Source: Paenibacillus piscarius
GTDB taxonomy: Bacteria > Bacillota > Bacilli > Paenibacillales > Paenibacillaceae
Assembly: GCF_022234545.1 (NCBI RefSeq)
Contig: NZ_JAIEUI010000016.1
Span: 122,598-186,597 of the forward strand
Length of the DNA stretch: 64,000 nucleotides
Direction of reading: 5' to 3'
Shown one piece after another: positions 25,670 to 34,894 of this stretch. Each line of letters begins with the position of its first letter. Position 1 is the first letter of the stretch. The position numbers and the translations under genes are program-made. The notes below the pieces were generated by a model. It did not search any database. It was given only the letters and a program-made list of their open reading frames with translations, and was not told the DNA's origin.

Positions 25670-26554
25670 CTAATACTCCAGTACACCGGAGTCCTTCCTT
25701 TTTATTCTGCCGGCAACAAGCCCAATCACCGCGATCACAACCGTCATGATGACAGCCAGCGCGGAGCCGTAGCCGATGCTCATATGGGTGAAGACGACCT
25801 TGACCAGATAGGTGGTAACGATCTCGGTTGAATTGTAAGGTCCGCCGTTAGTCATGACATAGAACAGATCGAAGGACTGGAAGCCGGTGAGCACACACAG
25901 CATGATGCCTGTCTCCACCAGATTGCGGATCATGGGGACTTTGATTTTGAAGAAGATCTGGGCTTCCCCGGCACCATCGAGATAGGCTGATTCATAGACT
26001 TCTTTGGAGATGCGCTGGATACCGGAATAGAAGATGGTCATATAAAAGCCTGCATACACCCAGCCGGACACGATACAGATGGCATACAGCGCGGTATCGG
26101 GGTTGCCCAGCCAGACGCGTGTCCAGCTCGCAAGGCCGATTTTCTCCAGCAGAATATTAATTAGGCCGAAATCGGAGTTATAGACGAACTTCCACAGGTA
26201 GGAGACGACAATCATCGGCAGCATGACGGGCACGAAGAAGGCGAGCCGGAAGATGCCGCTGCCCTTGCGGCCCATCGTGATCAAGCCTGCGAGTCCGAGT
26301 CCGGCGATGACCTCGACCAGGACAGTAGCAACAATATAGATCAGCGTGTGTCCGTAGGAGTTAATGTAGACCTGGTCCCGAAAAGCGCGGATGTAATTGT
26401 CGAAGCCGGTGAAATGCATCGTGCCGATCCCGTTCCAGTCGTAGAAGCTGAATACGAACGTCATCAGGACAGGGACCAGTACCACAAAACCAAACAGCAG
26501 GAGGGCAGGAGAGATGAACAGGTAGGGAGAGAGCTTATTGCTTCGGCCGGACAT
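25670..26554 (-). CDS. Sugar ABC transporter permease, MalF-like
   Basis: 294 aa, ATG 26554 behind GGAGGTGG. Six membrane segments, starting LSPYLFISPALLLFGFVVLV, and the EAA-type loop ESAYLDGAGEAQIFFKIKVP. It pairs with the MalG-like permease 54 bp downstream. Confidence 0.93.
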   Translation of the reverse strand: MSGRSNKLSPYLFISPALLLFGFVVLVPVLMTFVFSFYDWNGIGTMHFTGFDNYIRAFRDQVYINSYGHTLIYIVATVLVEVIAGLGLAGLITMGRKGSGIFRLAFFVPVMLPMIVVSYLWKFVYNSDFGLINILLEKIGLASWTRVWLGNPDTALYAICIVSGWVYAGFYMTIFYSGIQRISKEVYESAYLDGAGEAQIFFKIKVPMIRNLVETGIMLCVLTGFQSFDLFYVMTNGGPYNSTEIVTTYLVKVVFTHMSIGYGSALAVIMTVVIAVIGLVAGRIKRKDSGVLEY

Positions 26555-26636
26555 GGGGCCACCTCCAATTCTTGATGTACAAGGAAAACCTTCATTGCCG
26601 CTTTCGGGATGAAGCCGCCTTGCGGCGGACTCACCG

Positions 26637-27932
26637 TTATTTCAGCGGGGCGATAGTGGTCTCCAGCTCAGCCAGAGCAGCTTCAGGGGACTCAGCGCCG
26701 CCGATCACCTTAGAGGTGGCCATATTAAGCGCGTTGGCGACCTCAATGGAATAGCCGGTATCGGGCGGCGACACAAGCACCGGGGCATTCTCCATCAGAT
26801 CGTTCAAATCGAGCGAGAGCGGGAGCATGGTCTCCTTGTCGATCCCGTCTTTGGTAATCGGTACAGCACCGGCGTCAGAGAGCTTTTTGGAGGATTCGGG
26901 GGAGCTGTAGAGCTTCATGAATTCGATGGCCTCGTCGATCAGCTTGGAGTTTTTATTGACCACCATTCCGTTCAGTACGCCGATTACACTGTCCTGATTG
27001 CCCTTGCCGTCCGGCATGGCCGGTGTATTGAAGTAGCCTAGCTCAAGGTCGGGGGTTTCTTCGACTGCGGTCGCAGCCAGCCAACTGCCGATCGGATGCA
27101 TAGCACCGCTGCCGTTGAGGAACAGCATATCCGCTTCACTGTCGCTTGCGGCAGTAATATTCTCGTTAATATAGCCCTTATCCCAGAGCTCCTTCACATA
27201 ACCATAAGCCTTGACGAAATCAGGGGAATTGAACGGCTGCTTCAGCTGCATAGCCTCACTGTACGCATCCTCGCCCGCAACCCGGGACAGGATATGGGCA
27301 ACCCAGTTGCCTGCCGTCCACAGATCGGAGTTGCCGATCACGAGCGGGGTGATGCCTGCCTGCTTAATGGTCTCGCATACCTTCAGGAATTCCTCCCAGG
27401 TGGCTGGCGGCTGAAGGTTCAGATCATTGAACACCTTTTTATTGTAAAAGATGACGTTCGTCACATCGCCCGCAGTGGGAATCATATACGTCTTGCCGTC
27501 GATCACCATCCCGTTGAAGGTCCCTTCGGCGAACATATCCTTCAGTCCGGAGCTCTCCAGCTGGTCTGTAATATCTGCGGCATACCCATCCGTGACTCTG
27601 GTCTGCAGACGCTGTCCGGCCCATTCGAAGTACAGGTCAGGAGCGTTCTTGCCGCTTAGCAGATTGGGCAATCCAATCGTCTGATACGTGTCATCGTCCT
27701 GATAGTTGAATTCCACCTTAATCCCCTGATGCTGTGCCTCGAATTCCTTGCCGATCGTCTCCCAGACCTTGATCAAGCCTTCGCCGGGCGAGCCCATAGC
27801 AATTCGGAGGGTTTCTTGTTTAGCACCGGACCCGCCGGAATTGGCTGAGCTGTCATTAGAAGCTGCAGAAGAGCAGCCCGTCAAGGCGGTAACCAGCATC
27901 GCTGAGACCAGTGCAATATTCCTTTTGTTCAT
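26637..27932 (-). CDS. Extracellular sugar-binding lipoprotein
   Basis: 431 aa. Lipobox LTGC ends the signal peptide near residue 19, followed by a Ser/Gly linker. The fold is that of family-1 binding proteins (GKNAPDLYFEWAGQRL, AGDVTNVIFYNKKVFNDL, MHPIGSWLAAT). It is the first gene of the importer operon. Its position 5 to 8 kb from the GntR-kinase-GH4 group suggests, without proving, that it feeds that pathway with a beta-linked disaccharide. Confidence 0.92.
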   Translation of the reverse strand: MNKRNIALVSAMLVTALTGCSSAASNDSSANSGGSGAKQETLRIAMGSPGEGLIKVWETIGKEFEAQHQGIKVEFNYQDDDTYQTIGLPNLLSGKNAPDLYFEWAGQRLQTRVTDGYAADITDQLESSGLKDMFAEGTFNGMVIDGKTYMIPTAGDVTNVIFYNKKVFNDLNLQPPATWEEFLKVCETIKQAGITPLVIGNSDLWTAGNWVAHILSRVAGEDAYSEAMQLKQPFNSPDFVKAYGYVKELWDKGYINENITAASDSEADMLFLNGSGAMHPIGSWLAATAVEETPDLELGYFNTPAMPDGKGNQDSVIGVLNGMVVNKNSKLIDEAIEFMKLYSSPESSKKLSDAGAVPITKDGIDKETMLPLSLDLNDLMENAPVLVSPPDTGYSIEVANALNMATSKVIGGAESPEAALAELETTIAPLK

Positions 27933-28123
27933 TCGTTCATCGCTCCTTAGATTTGGATGGGCAAATAAGCTGATGCGACTACGTTATTCCTCTTATCACT
28001 GCTCTCCTCTTCGTCTTCACACTCCTATATGTAATATTACTTAACTCAAGTGAGTGAGGTATCCCCGGTTTTGTCTAAGATTTGTTGAGGAACGGAAAAT
28101 TTGTAGTAACAATATAGTTTTCA

Positions 28124-28151
28124 TTATTAAGTATAGCCAGTGACCTGTCAA
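28124..28151 (-). promoter_or_regulatory. Possible promoter for the binding-protein operon
   Basis: On the minus strand, TTGACA (28146-28151) and TAATAA (28124-28129) are separated by 16 nt. This lies about 190 bp upstream of the start at 27932, so the leader would be long. The rest of 27933-28329 shows no gene. Confidence 0.4.
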
Positions 28152-28329
28152 TTGTTTTTTAGGCGAAAAGACAGAGAAAATTCACTTTTAACAGATAATG
28201 AACGGGGAGAAGCTGTTTCTACGTAAATTTTTGTAAGCGTAATCAATGTTGATGTTACAAGGAAATATACGATGTTATGGGAGGAAGTGGAAAATGGGGG
28301 CGGCTATAGATCACCGTTTCATAAATGTG

Positions 28330-28359
28330 TTGACAATTTGTTATGATTAAAAATAGAAT
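28330..28359 (+). promoter_or_regulatory. Sigma-A promoter for SLH-protein gene
   Basis: TTGACA (28330-28335), 18-nt spacer, TAGAAT (28354-28359). The leader to the start at 28475 is about 110 nt. Confidence 0.65.
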
Positions 28360-28474
28360 GTGTGTAAATGTTACTACAACAACATTAATAACATGACACG
28401 GAGGTGACATAGGTTAGGTATGCTCCGCAGCCGGCTTTATCGCGTTAACGAATAGACTTTGAGGAGGAATGCAT

Positions 28475-30403
28475 ATGAAGTTCAGATGGAAGCAGATGCT
28501 CGGAGTAGCCGCCGTCGTGTCATCCGTGGCATTGACAGGTGTGTCCGCGGTATCGGCAGAGGCAACCGAGAAGATTCCTGCGTGGGCCGCACAAGAAATA
28601 GCCTCGTGGAAGGAGCTGGGGCTGCTGAAGGGGAATCCGGATGGCCTTGTTCTGCCCAATGAGGGAATCCGCAAAACAGAGTTCGCCGCCTTCATTAACC
28701 GGATCTTTAATTTCAGTGAGGAGAGCGGCCAGAGCTTCAGCGATGTCCCTAAGACGGCCTGGTACGCTTCGGATATCAGTAAGGCGGTTGCCGCCGGTGC
28801 TCTTATCGGTAATGGCGAAGGCAAGATCAATCCGCTGGAGATCCTGACCCGTGAGCAGGCGGCGCTGATGCTCAGCAGAGTATTCCATGTTGCCGCCTCA
28901 GGGAATTCATATGCCCCGTTCACAGATGATGCCAGTATTGCCGGCTGGTCCAAGGAAGCGGTCTATGCGATGAAGGAAGCCGGTTATGTGGAGGGCACAC
29001 CGCAAGGCGCGTTCCAGCCCAAGAAGGCATTGACGCGGGCTGAGGCGGTGAAGATGATTAACAATGCCATGGGAACCCTGGTTGCAGACGGGGGAGAGCA
29101 TTCCGGCCTCTCCGGCAGCAACCTGATCGTTAACACAGCAGGAGGTACGTTATCCGATCTGAGTATCTCAGGGAATCTATATATTACTCCCGGCGTTGGC
29201 GAAGGGAATCTAAGTCTCAATAACGCAGCCGTTGGGGGCGTCGTCTACATCAACGGCGGCGGAGTGAACAGCATTACGCTGACGGACAGTCAAGTGGGCA
29301 GCATTGTGATCAGCAAACCCGCTTCTCCTGTAAGAGTTATTTTGAAGGGGAAAACAACGGCCGGGAAGCTGGAGGTAACCTCGGCTGCCAGGATCGTTAA
29401 TGAATCCGGGCAGGCGATAAGTACCGTTAACTTGCTTACGCGGGCTTCCGATGCTGTCTCCGTGTCAGGGGATGTTAATGAATTGAATGTGGCTGCACCG
29501 GCGAACTTCACGCTGGAGAGCGGCCAGATTGGAAGCTTCAACGTCTCCCTTAAGGCAGGCGGCTCGGCGATTAAGCTGAACAAAGGCAGTAGGGTCAAGA
29601 AAATGACCCTGAACGGTGCCGCAGCCGTAACCGGCGAAGGGACAATCGCCGAAGCGGTGGTCAATGGCGAAGGCGTGTCTTTCCCGGTTAAGCCGGACAA
29701 GCTGACGGTCAATGCTGCCAAGGTAACGATAGGCGGACAAGATTTTGACGCATCAGGACATCTTATCCATCCAGCGGCCGGTAATCCGGGAGGCTCGGGT
29801 TCAAGCGGCGGCACAGGAAGCCCTACTCCAACGCCAGCTCCAACCTCAAGCCCGGGTACAGGCGGTCCGACACCAACGCCAACACCGACGCCGACGCCGA
29901 CGCCAACACCGAAACCAACGCCGACGCCTACACCAACGCCGACACCTACACCAACCCCGACACCAGAGCCCAAGGCTGCCGAGCTGTACACCTATGCGGA
30001 AGCATTAAGCTCGTTCAGCTCCACAGGAGCAGAAGGGCTGGCCAAGCAATACCTGACCTTCCTTCAGGACCCTTCCTACAATCCTCCGATCGCTAACAAG
30101 GATGTGGTTATGCCGGATCTTGTGAATGCCGTGACTTTTGTGAACTATGAATTTAATATCAAGCCTTCCATATTCGCTTCGATGCGGGGGATTAACAGCT
30201 CTGTTCTAGACAAGACCCGTACTTATTTATGGATCGGAACAGACAGCGGAGTCACCAAGATTAATCTCACCACGAATGAAATGACCAGTTATTCCGCTCA
30301 AGGCAAGGAGTTGTACGATGACAAGGTCCTGCTGCTTTTGCCGGATGAACATACGGGGGTACTGGTGATCACACGAACCGGCGTATCGCATATCTACCAA
30401 TAA
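28475..30403 (+). CDS. S-layer-anchored protein with beta-helix, PT linker and propeller blade
   Basis: 642 aa from ATG 28475, which lies 7 nt after GAGGAGG; the ATG at 28469 is too close to that site. Signal peptide, three SLH domains (about 28-205) with the usual FSDV...WYASDISKAVAAGAL and LTREQAALML features, then a repetitive beta-rich region (about 215-430) resembling bactofilin-like helices. A Thr-Pro linker (about 445-510) follows, and a C-terminal domain with a two-component-propeller-like blade (YLWIGTDSGVTKINL). It binds the cell wall through SLH. The blade matches one at the start of the next gene, 17 bp downstream. Confidence 0.85.
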   Translation: MKFRWKQMLGVAAVVSSVALTGVSAVSAEATEKIPAWAAQEIASWKELGLLKGNPDGLVLPNEGIRKTEFAAFINRIFNFSEESGQSFSDVPKTAWYASDISKAVAAGALIGNGEGKINPLEILTREQAALMLSRVFHVAASGNSYAPFTDDASIAGWSKEAVYAMKEAGYVEGTPQGAFQPKKALTRAEAVKMINNAMGTLVADGGEHSGLSGSNLIVNTAGGTLSDLSISGNLYITPGVGEGNLSLNNAAVGGVVYINGGGVNSITLTDSQVGSIVISKPASPVRVILKGKTTAGKLEVTSAARIVNESGQAISTVNLLTRASDAVSVSGDVNELNVAAPANFTLESGQIGSFNVSLKAGGSAIKLNKGSRVKKMTLNGAAAVTGEGTIAEAVVNGEGVSFPVKPDKLTVNAAKVTIGGQDFDASGHLIHPAAGNPGGSGSSGGTGSPTPTPAPTSSPGTGGPTPTPTPTPTPTPTPKPTPTPTPTPTPTPTPTPEPKAAELYTYAEALSSFSSTGAEGLAKQYLTFLQDPSYNPPIANKDVVMPDLVNAVTFVNYEFNIKPSIFASMRGINSSVLDKTRTYLWIGTDSGVTKINLTTNEMTSYSAQGKELYDDKVLLLLPDEHTGVLVITRTGVSHIYQ

Positions 30404-30420
30404 GGAAAGGGGAGCTTACC

Positions 30421-32970
30421 ATGGACAAGATGAAAAGAACTGGCATGAAGATCACGGGTGGACTGCTTGCCTTAACGTTGTTCGTATTGCCGGCGGCGCC
30501 TGTGCTTGCGGAGAAGCTGCCTGGCTCAGCCTACGCTCCTGTTCAGCTTGAGGCTGTGCAGACCAAAGAAATGACCTATTACAAAGCCGGATCAGCCTCC
30601 ATCCCGGGCACCATTGAATGGGTCACCGATACTTCTGCGCTCAAATTCCTGCCGCTGTCGGTCATCGGCGATGTGACCAGTGTGGTTCTGGACGGGGGAG
30701 TCTACTGGATTGGGACAGAGACTGGCTTGCAGCGGGTTGACTTCAGCGCAAGTGATACCAAGGATATTGTGCAGTATATGGCCGGACCGAGGTATCTCTA
30801 TGGCGGAGACGATCATGTGACGGGACTTGCCAGTGACGGGCAGAACGGCATCTGGGTCCGGACAGCGAGCGGTGTCACGCATATTGCGATGCCGGAGAAG
30901 ACGCTGCATGACAAATCGTTTATCTATGAGGATCTGGTGCAGTCGATTCTGGACCGGCGCGGGATGGTTCATGGCGCGGGCTTCACCTTCACGGAGACGG
31001 ACAGTAAGCTGGATGCGGTCAATTACAACTCTGCGACCGGAGTGTTCACATCCACGCCTACCACCAGCGATAATGACGGTCTATGGACAACGATGTATGC
31101 CATGGGCGAAATTTTCCGCTACAAAGCATTGCAGGAGCAGTACGGAACAAGCCCGGCTTCAGAGGAGCAGGCCGAGATTGCGGCGGCCAGAGCGGCAGCG
31201 CTTAGAGCGACCAAGGCTGTACTGCTGCTCGATTATGTCTCCGGCCGCGGCAACGGGTTCCCGGCACGCTCCTATATGCTGACCAGCGAAGCCAGTGCAG
31301 CAACAGTAGATAATTCAGTCTATGGCTACCAGTCCCAGAACGGCTTCTGGTTCCAGAACTTCGTCGGGCCGGACATGATCAACCCGAATGGGATTATTCC
31401 AAGCATGCAGCGTGACGACGGAGTGGCGCCTATCGGCTATTCCATGGTCAGAGTAACCAAAGACGCAGAGAGCAAAAAAGGCTCCACCCTGTTCCCGAGC
31501 GGAGGCACGGATGTGCTGAACTACAATGGACTCGGGCTTAGTCAAGCCGCCATTGACGAGCTGAATCTGACGCGGCCTGAAGGCGAGAAGCTGGGGATCG
31601 ATATCAAGACCCGGGTCGGAACGTCCGTAACCGGGGCAGTGTATCAGGTGCTGCCAGTCATTACGGCCGCCACGAACAATAAGGACGCCAAGGAAGACAA
31701 AACAACAGGTCTTCATAATAAGCCGCTGTTTCAGCTGACGGCTCCCGTATATGAGCAGATTCCGTCATTCTTCAATGATCTGTTCCCGGAGAGCGCCATT
31801 GTGGACGGCCATATCGACATGAACCAGATTGTGTATAAGGCGGATACTTCCGCAGATGAAGTGGATGGCCATTATGCCATGTTCTATACGGCCTACAAAT
31901 ATCTGATCGGGGACAGCACCGATCCTGAGCTGCTTGAGCTGAAGGCCCTCATTGAAGAAACCACGCACCGGATGACCGAGCTGATCCTGAAGGACGACCA
32001 CTATTACATTGAGGATGCTACCGGCAAATCAACCCAGTGGTCCAGATGGTTCGCCAAATACTTCAACGACAGCCTGGGGACCATGGGGCAGCAGGAGAAG
32101 TGGAAGTCCAAGATCGGCGTCGACGAGAACGGGGACGATGCGCTGTCCTACGGGTACGAGGATGGCCCGCTCAACGCACTGCAGGTTATGGCTGCGCTGA
32201 AATCGGCGAGCTACATTGTCGCGGCGAGCTATCCGGCCGATGCAGCCAAGTATGAGCTGGCGTATGAGCAGGCTTTTGCAGGCAGCTACAGCAAGGAAGA
32301 GCCATATATCAACGGCAAGGGCTATATGGCGATGGCCCAGGAATATATTGAGCGCAGACTTGTCCGCCAGGCGACCAATGCTTACAGCGAGAACGGTAAC
32401 CAGCCGGTAACGATGGACAATGTGGGAGCCGACACTAACACTAATGCTACGCTTCATAATGACTGGACCCAATATATCAATTATTCGGATGAAGAGCTGG
32501 GCTGGTTCCCGGTATTCATATTGGTGACTCTGGAGCAGGATGCAGAGCGGCATGCGCAGATTGTAGCGGCCTTCGACCAATGGTACTCCAATGAGGTGCG
32601 GGAGGAGAATCCGTTCTACACCTTCCTCTACCAGCTTGCGCACCCGGATAAGACCGATGTCGATCTGCAGTCGGCAGTCCGCTTCCTGTACCGTTTCCCG
32701 GAATTCCAGATTGAATTCCCGGTGCAATGGGACCGTCAGGATGTGCTGTATATTGAACCGGGTGACCGCGATGACTATAAGCAGACGAATTACGCGCTGG
32801 CTCCGGACGAACGGCGCATCATTAAGCATAACTCGAATCCGTTCGAGAATGACAGTCAGACGACGGGTGCGAATCCGGGGTATAACTACCGTTCGGGCAG
32901 CATTGAGGCGGGTTCGGTATTCACGCTGCCCTACTGGCTGGGGAGATATTTCGAGATCATTAAGGAGTAG
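30421..32970 (+). CDS. Large secreted protein with propeller blades and helical toroid-like domain
   Basis: 849 aa, with GGAAAGGGGAG before the ATG and a signal peptide ending PVLAEKL. Residues about 90-165 contain blades (VYWIGTETGLQRVDF; NGIWVRTASGVTHIA) related to the end of the preceding SLH protein. The remaining 680 residues are mostly helical with Trp and Tyr-rich loops (YQSQNGFWFQNFVGPDMINP, HYAMFYTAYKYLIGD), suggesting an alpha/alpha-barrel as in polysaccharide-degrading enzymes; I cannot assign a family. Co-transcribed with the SLH gene, so the two may form a surface complex acting on a polysaccharide. Confidence 0.75.
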   Translation: MDKMKRTGMKITGGLLALTLFVLPAAPVLAEKLPGSAYAPVQLEAVQTKEMTYYKAGSASIPGTIEWVTDTSALKFLPLSVIGDVTSVVLDGGVYWIGTETGLQRVDFSASDTKDIVQYMAGPRYLYGGDDHVTGLASDGQNGIWVRTASGVTHIAMPEKTLHDKSFIYEDLVQSILDRRGMVHGAGFTFTETDSKLDAVNYNSATGVFTSTPTTSDNDGLWTTMYAMGEIFRYKALQEQYGTSPASEEQAEIAAARAAALRATKAVLLLDYVSGRGNGFPARSYMLTSEASAATVDNSVYGYQSQNGFWFQNFVGPDMINPNGIIPSMQRDDGVAPIGYSMVRVTKDAESKKGSTLFPSGGTDVLNYNGLGLSQAAIDELNLTRPEGEKLGIDIKTRVGTSVTGAVYQVLPVITAATNNKDAKEDKTTGLHNKPLFQLTAPVYEQIPSFFNDLFPESAIVDGHIDMNQIVYKADTSADEVDGHYAMFYTAYKYLIGDSTDPELLELKALIEETTHRMTELILKDDHYYIEDATGKSTQWSRWFAKYFNDSLGTMGQQEKWKSKIGVDENGDDALSYGYEDGPLNALQVMAALKSASYIVAASYPADAAKYELAYEQAFAGSYSKEEPYINGKGYMAMAQEYIERRLVRQATNAYSENGNQPVTMDNVGADTNTNATLHNDWTQYINYSDEELGWFPVFILVTLEQDAERHAQIVAAFDQWYSNEVREENPFYTFLYQLAHPDKTDVDLQSAVRFLYRFPEFQIEFPVQWDRQDVLYIEPGDRDDYKQTNYALAPDERRIIKHNSNPFENDSQTTGANPGYNYRSGSIEAGSVFTLPYWLGRYFEIIKE

Positions 32971-32983
32971 CAGGAGGGACTGG

Positions 32984-33004
32984 GCTGAAGGTCACCTTCA
33001 GCCG
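32984..33004. terminator. Hairpin between convergent genes
   Basis: GGCTGAAG-GTCA-CCTTCAGCC overlaps the last codons of the GntR gene and lies 14 bp after the large secreted-protein stop. No T-run follows, so termination is uncertain. Confidence 0.4.
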
Positions 33005-33714
33005 AACTGTCTCTCAATCGTATAGCTGGGGAAGTCCCCCCGGAATACGCCGAAGCTGTACTCCAGCGGCGAGCCGTCAGCCAGATAAGTGAAGGTTCTC
33101 ACCTGCAGGCAAGGGGAGCCTTCTTTGACACCCAGCAGCTTGCTGGCGGTTTTGTCCGCGAGGACCGGCTTCAGCTGCTCCACAGAGCGGTGGGCCTTCA
33201 GGTTGTACTCTGACTCCAGGAAGGAGAAGAGCGAGCCGTCCTTATAATCATTGATGAGTCCGGGGGCCAGATCCCAGGCGATATAAGTAGTCTCGTACAG
33301 GAGCGGTTCATGATCGGCGTAGCGTAGCCGCAATAACTGATTCACCGGAGCTTTGACTGGAATATTCAGGAATTCATTGAGCGGGATCTCCGCAGGCGTC
33401 ACTTTGGCTTCGATGATCTTACTGGTTGGCTCCTTGCCGCTCATCAGCACGTCTTCGGTGAAGCTGCGCTTCTGGTTAAGCTGGAGCTCCTTGCGTTTGA
33501 CGAAGGTGCCCTTGCCCTGGTGCCGCTCCAGAATATCCTGGACCTCAAGCTCGCTGAGCGCGAGGCGGATGGTAGTCCGGCTGGCGGAGAACATCTCACA
33601 TAACTCGGCTTCCGTAGGAAGCTTCTCTCCGACGGCATAGTGGCCGGATTGAATCTGTTTCAGCAGTTGTTCTTTAATATTGAAGTATAATGTATTATTT
33701 GTTCTCTTTGTCAT
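32998..33714 (-). CDS. GntR/HutC-family regulator with UTRA domain
   Basis: 238 aa. The winged HTH covers residues 1-75 (VGEKLPTEAELCEMFSASRT then TIRLALSELE, GKGTFV), with a UTRA effector domain after it (ETTYIAWDLAPGLI; PLEYSFGVFRGD). This resembles NagR/YvoA-type regulators that sense amino-sugar or sugar phosphates. ATG 33714 lies behind GGAGG, and TATAAT is near 33747. It is divergent from the kinase-GH4 operon starting at 33914 and probably represses it; the effector is likely the phosphorylated sugar. Confidence 0.88.
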   Translation of the reverse strand: MTKRTNNTLYFNIKEQLLKQIQSGHYAVGEKLPTEAELCEMFSASRTTIRLALSELEVQDILERHQGKGTFVKRKELQLNQKRSFTEDVLMSGKEPTSKIIEAKVTPAEIPLNEFLNIPVKAPVNQLLRLRYADHEPLLYETTYIAWDLAPGLINDYKDGSLFSFLESEYNLKAHRSVEQLKPVLADKTASKLLGVKEGSPCLQVRTFTYLADGSPLEYSFGVFRGDFPSYTIERQFG

Positions 33715-33913
33715 TACAAGTGTCCTCCGATGGCAATTTGTTATATTATATCACGGAACTAGAGCGGGAGAAACCACTGCGTAACAACCGGGATTTCAAG
33801 CAGAAGGAAACCTGTACATGCAAAATCAGCGGAATAAAGGAAGGATATTTGTAGGAACAATGTCTGCAACTTTTACAACTAAAATAACAAGGGACCAATC
33901 AGGAGTGGAAGCT

Positions 33914-34894
33914 ATGTACCTGGCAGGTGTAGACGGCGGCGGAAGCAAGACCATCGCTGTTGTAGCGGATCATAACGGCAGAATTCTGGGTTCGGCAGTG
34001 ACCGGCTGCGGGAATCATCAGATTATTGGAGTCCGGGCGGCGGTGCTCAACATTCGCGGAGCGCTGTTCGGTGCGCTTGCGAAGGCAGGGGTAGGCATCG
34101 GCCAGCTCGATCATGTGCAGTTCGGTCTTGCGGGCGCTGACCGCAGGCCGGATATGGACAAGCTGTATCCGGAAATCAGCAGTCAATTGAATCTGCGGAG
34201 CTGGAATATCGTCTGCGATACGTTCGAGGGACTCCGTGCTGGAAGCCCGGATAACACTGGAGTGGTGCTTGTCTGCGGAAGCAATACGAATGCGGCCGGC
34301 CGCAACCGGCTCGGGCAGACCGTGCAGATCGGCGGCTTCGATACCCTGTTCGGTGACCGGGCCGGCGGCTTCTATCTTGCGGCGCAGGCGTTCAGCAGAG
34401 CGGTGCGCTGCTGGGAAGGAAGGGAGCCGTACAGCGAGCTGGTGGAGCGGATACCGCAGAGGCTGGGTTATCCAAGCTTCGAAGAGATGGTAGAACGTTA
34501 CCTCGATGATGAGGTGACTGCGGCGCCGCTGGAGCTATCACTGGTTGTGCATGAAGCGGCAGCTGCGGGGGATTGGCTCTCCCGCCAGCTGCTGGCGGAC
34601 ATGGGCAGAGAGCTGGGGATCGCTGCGGCGGCTGTCATCCGCAGGCTGGGCGGCTTCGAAGACGAAGCGGTGCCGGTCGTCCTTACCGGGAGCATCCTGC
34701 AATCGGGGAGAAGTCCGTTGCTGCTGGATGCACTGCTTGAGGAAGTGTGGGCGGAGCATCCCCGCTGCTCACTGGTGATTCCAGAGCTGCCGCCTGTATT
34801 CGGTGCCGTGATGCTGGCGATGGACCAGCTTGGCATACCTGTAACCGGGGCAATACTAGAGCAATTCAAGAGAGACGGAGGAAATCACAGATGA
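33914..34894 (+). CDS. BadF/BadG-type kinase, N-acetylglucosamine kinase-like
   Basis: 326 aa from ATG 33914, with AGGAGTGG upstream; an in-frame ATG at 33818 lacks a site. ASKHA-fold ATPase: phosphate-1 loop LAGVDGGGSKTIAVVADHNG, the second loop in GVVLVCGSNTNAAGR and a GGFDTLFGDRAGG segment. Related proteins phosphorylate GlcNAc or glucosides with ATP. Its stop overlaps the start of the GH4 gene (ATGA), so the two products act together: the kinase likely phosphorylates an imported glycoside that GH4 then splits. Confidence 0.85.
   Translation: MYLAGVDGGGSKTIAVVADHNGRILGSAVTGCGNHQIIGVRAAVLNIRGALFGALAKAGVGIGQLDHVQFGLAGADRRPDMDKLYPEISSQLNLRSWNIVCDTFEGLRAGSPDNTGVVLVCGSNTNAAGRNRLGQTVQIGGFDTLFGDRAGGFYLAAQAFSRAVRCWEGREPYSELVERIPQRLGYPSFEEMVERYLDDEVTAAPLELSLVVHEAAAAGDWLSRQLLADMGRELGIAAAAVIRRLGGFEDEAVPVVLTGSILQSGRSPLLLDALLEEVWAEHPRCSLVIPELPPVFGAVMLAMDQLGIPVTGAILEQFKRDGGNHR

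Noticed and set aside
29290..29991. Minus-strand ORF rich in GVGVGV
   Set aside because: It is the antisense shadow of the Thr-Pro linker in the SLH protein gene.
34747..34890. Longer start for the GH4 gene at 34747
   Set aside because: The Rossmann fold begins right after ATG 34891, which overlaps the kinase stop in the usual ATGA way; the extra 48 residues are out-of-frame kinase sequence.
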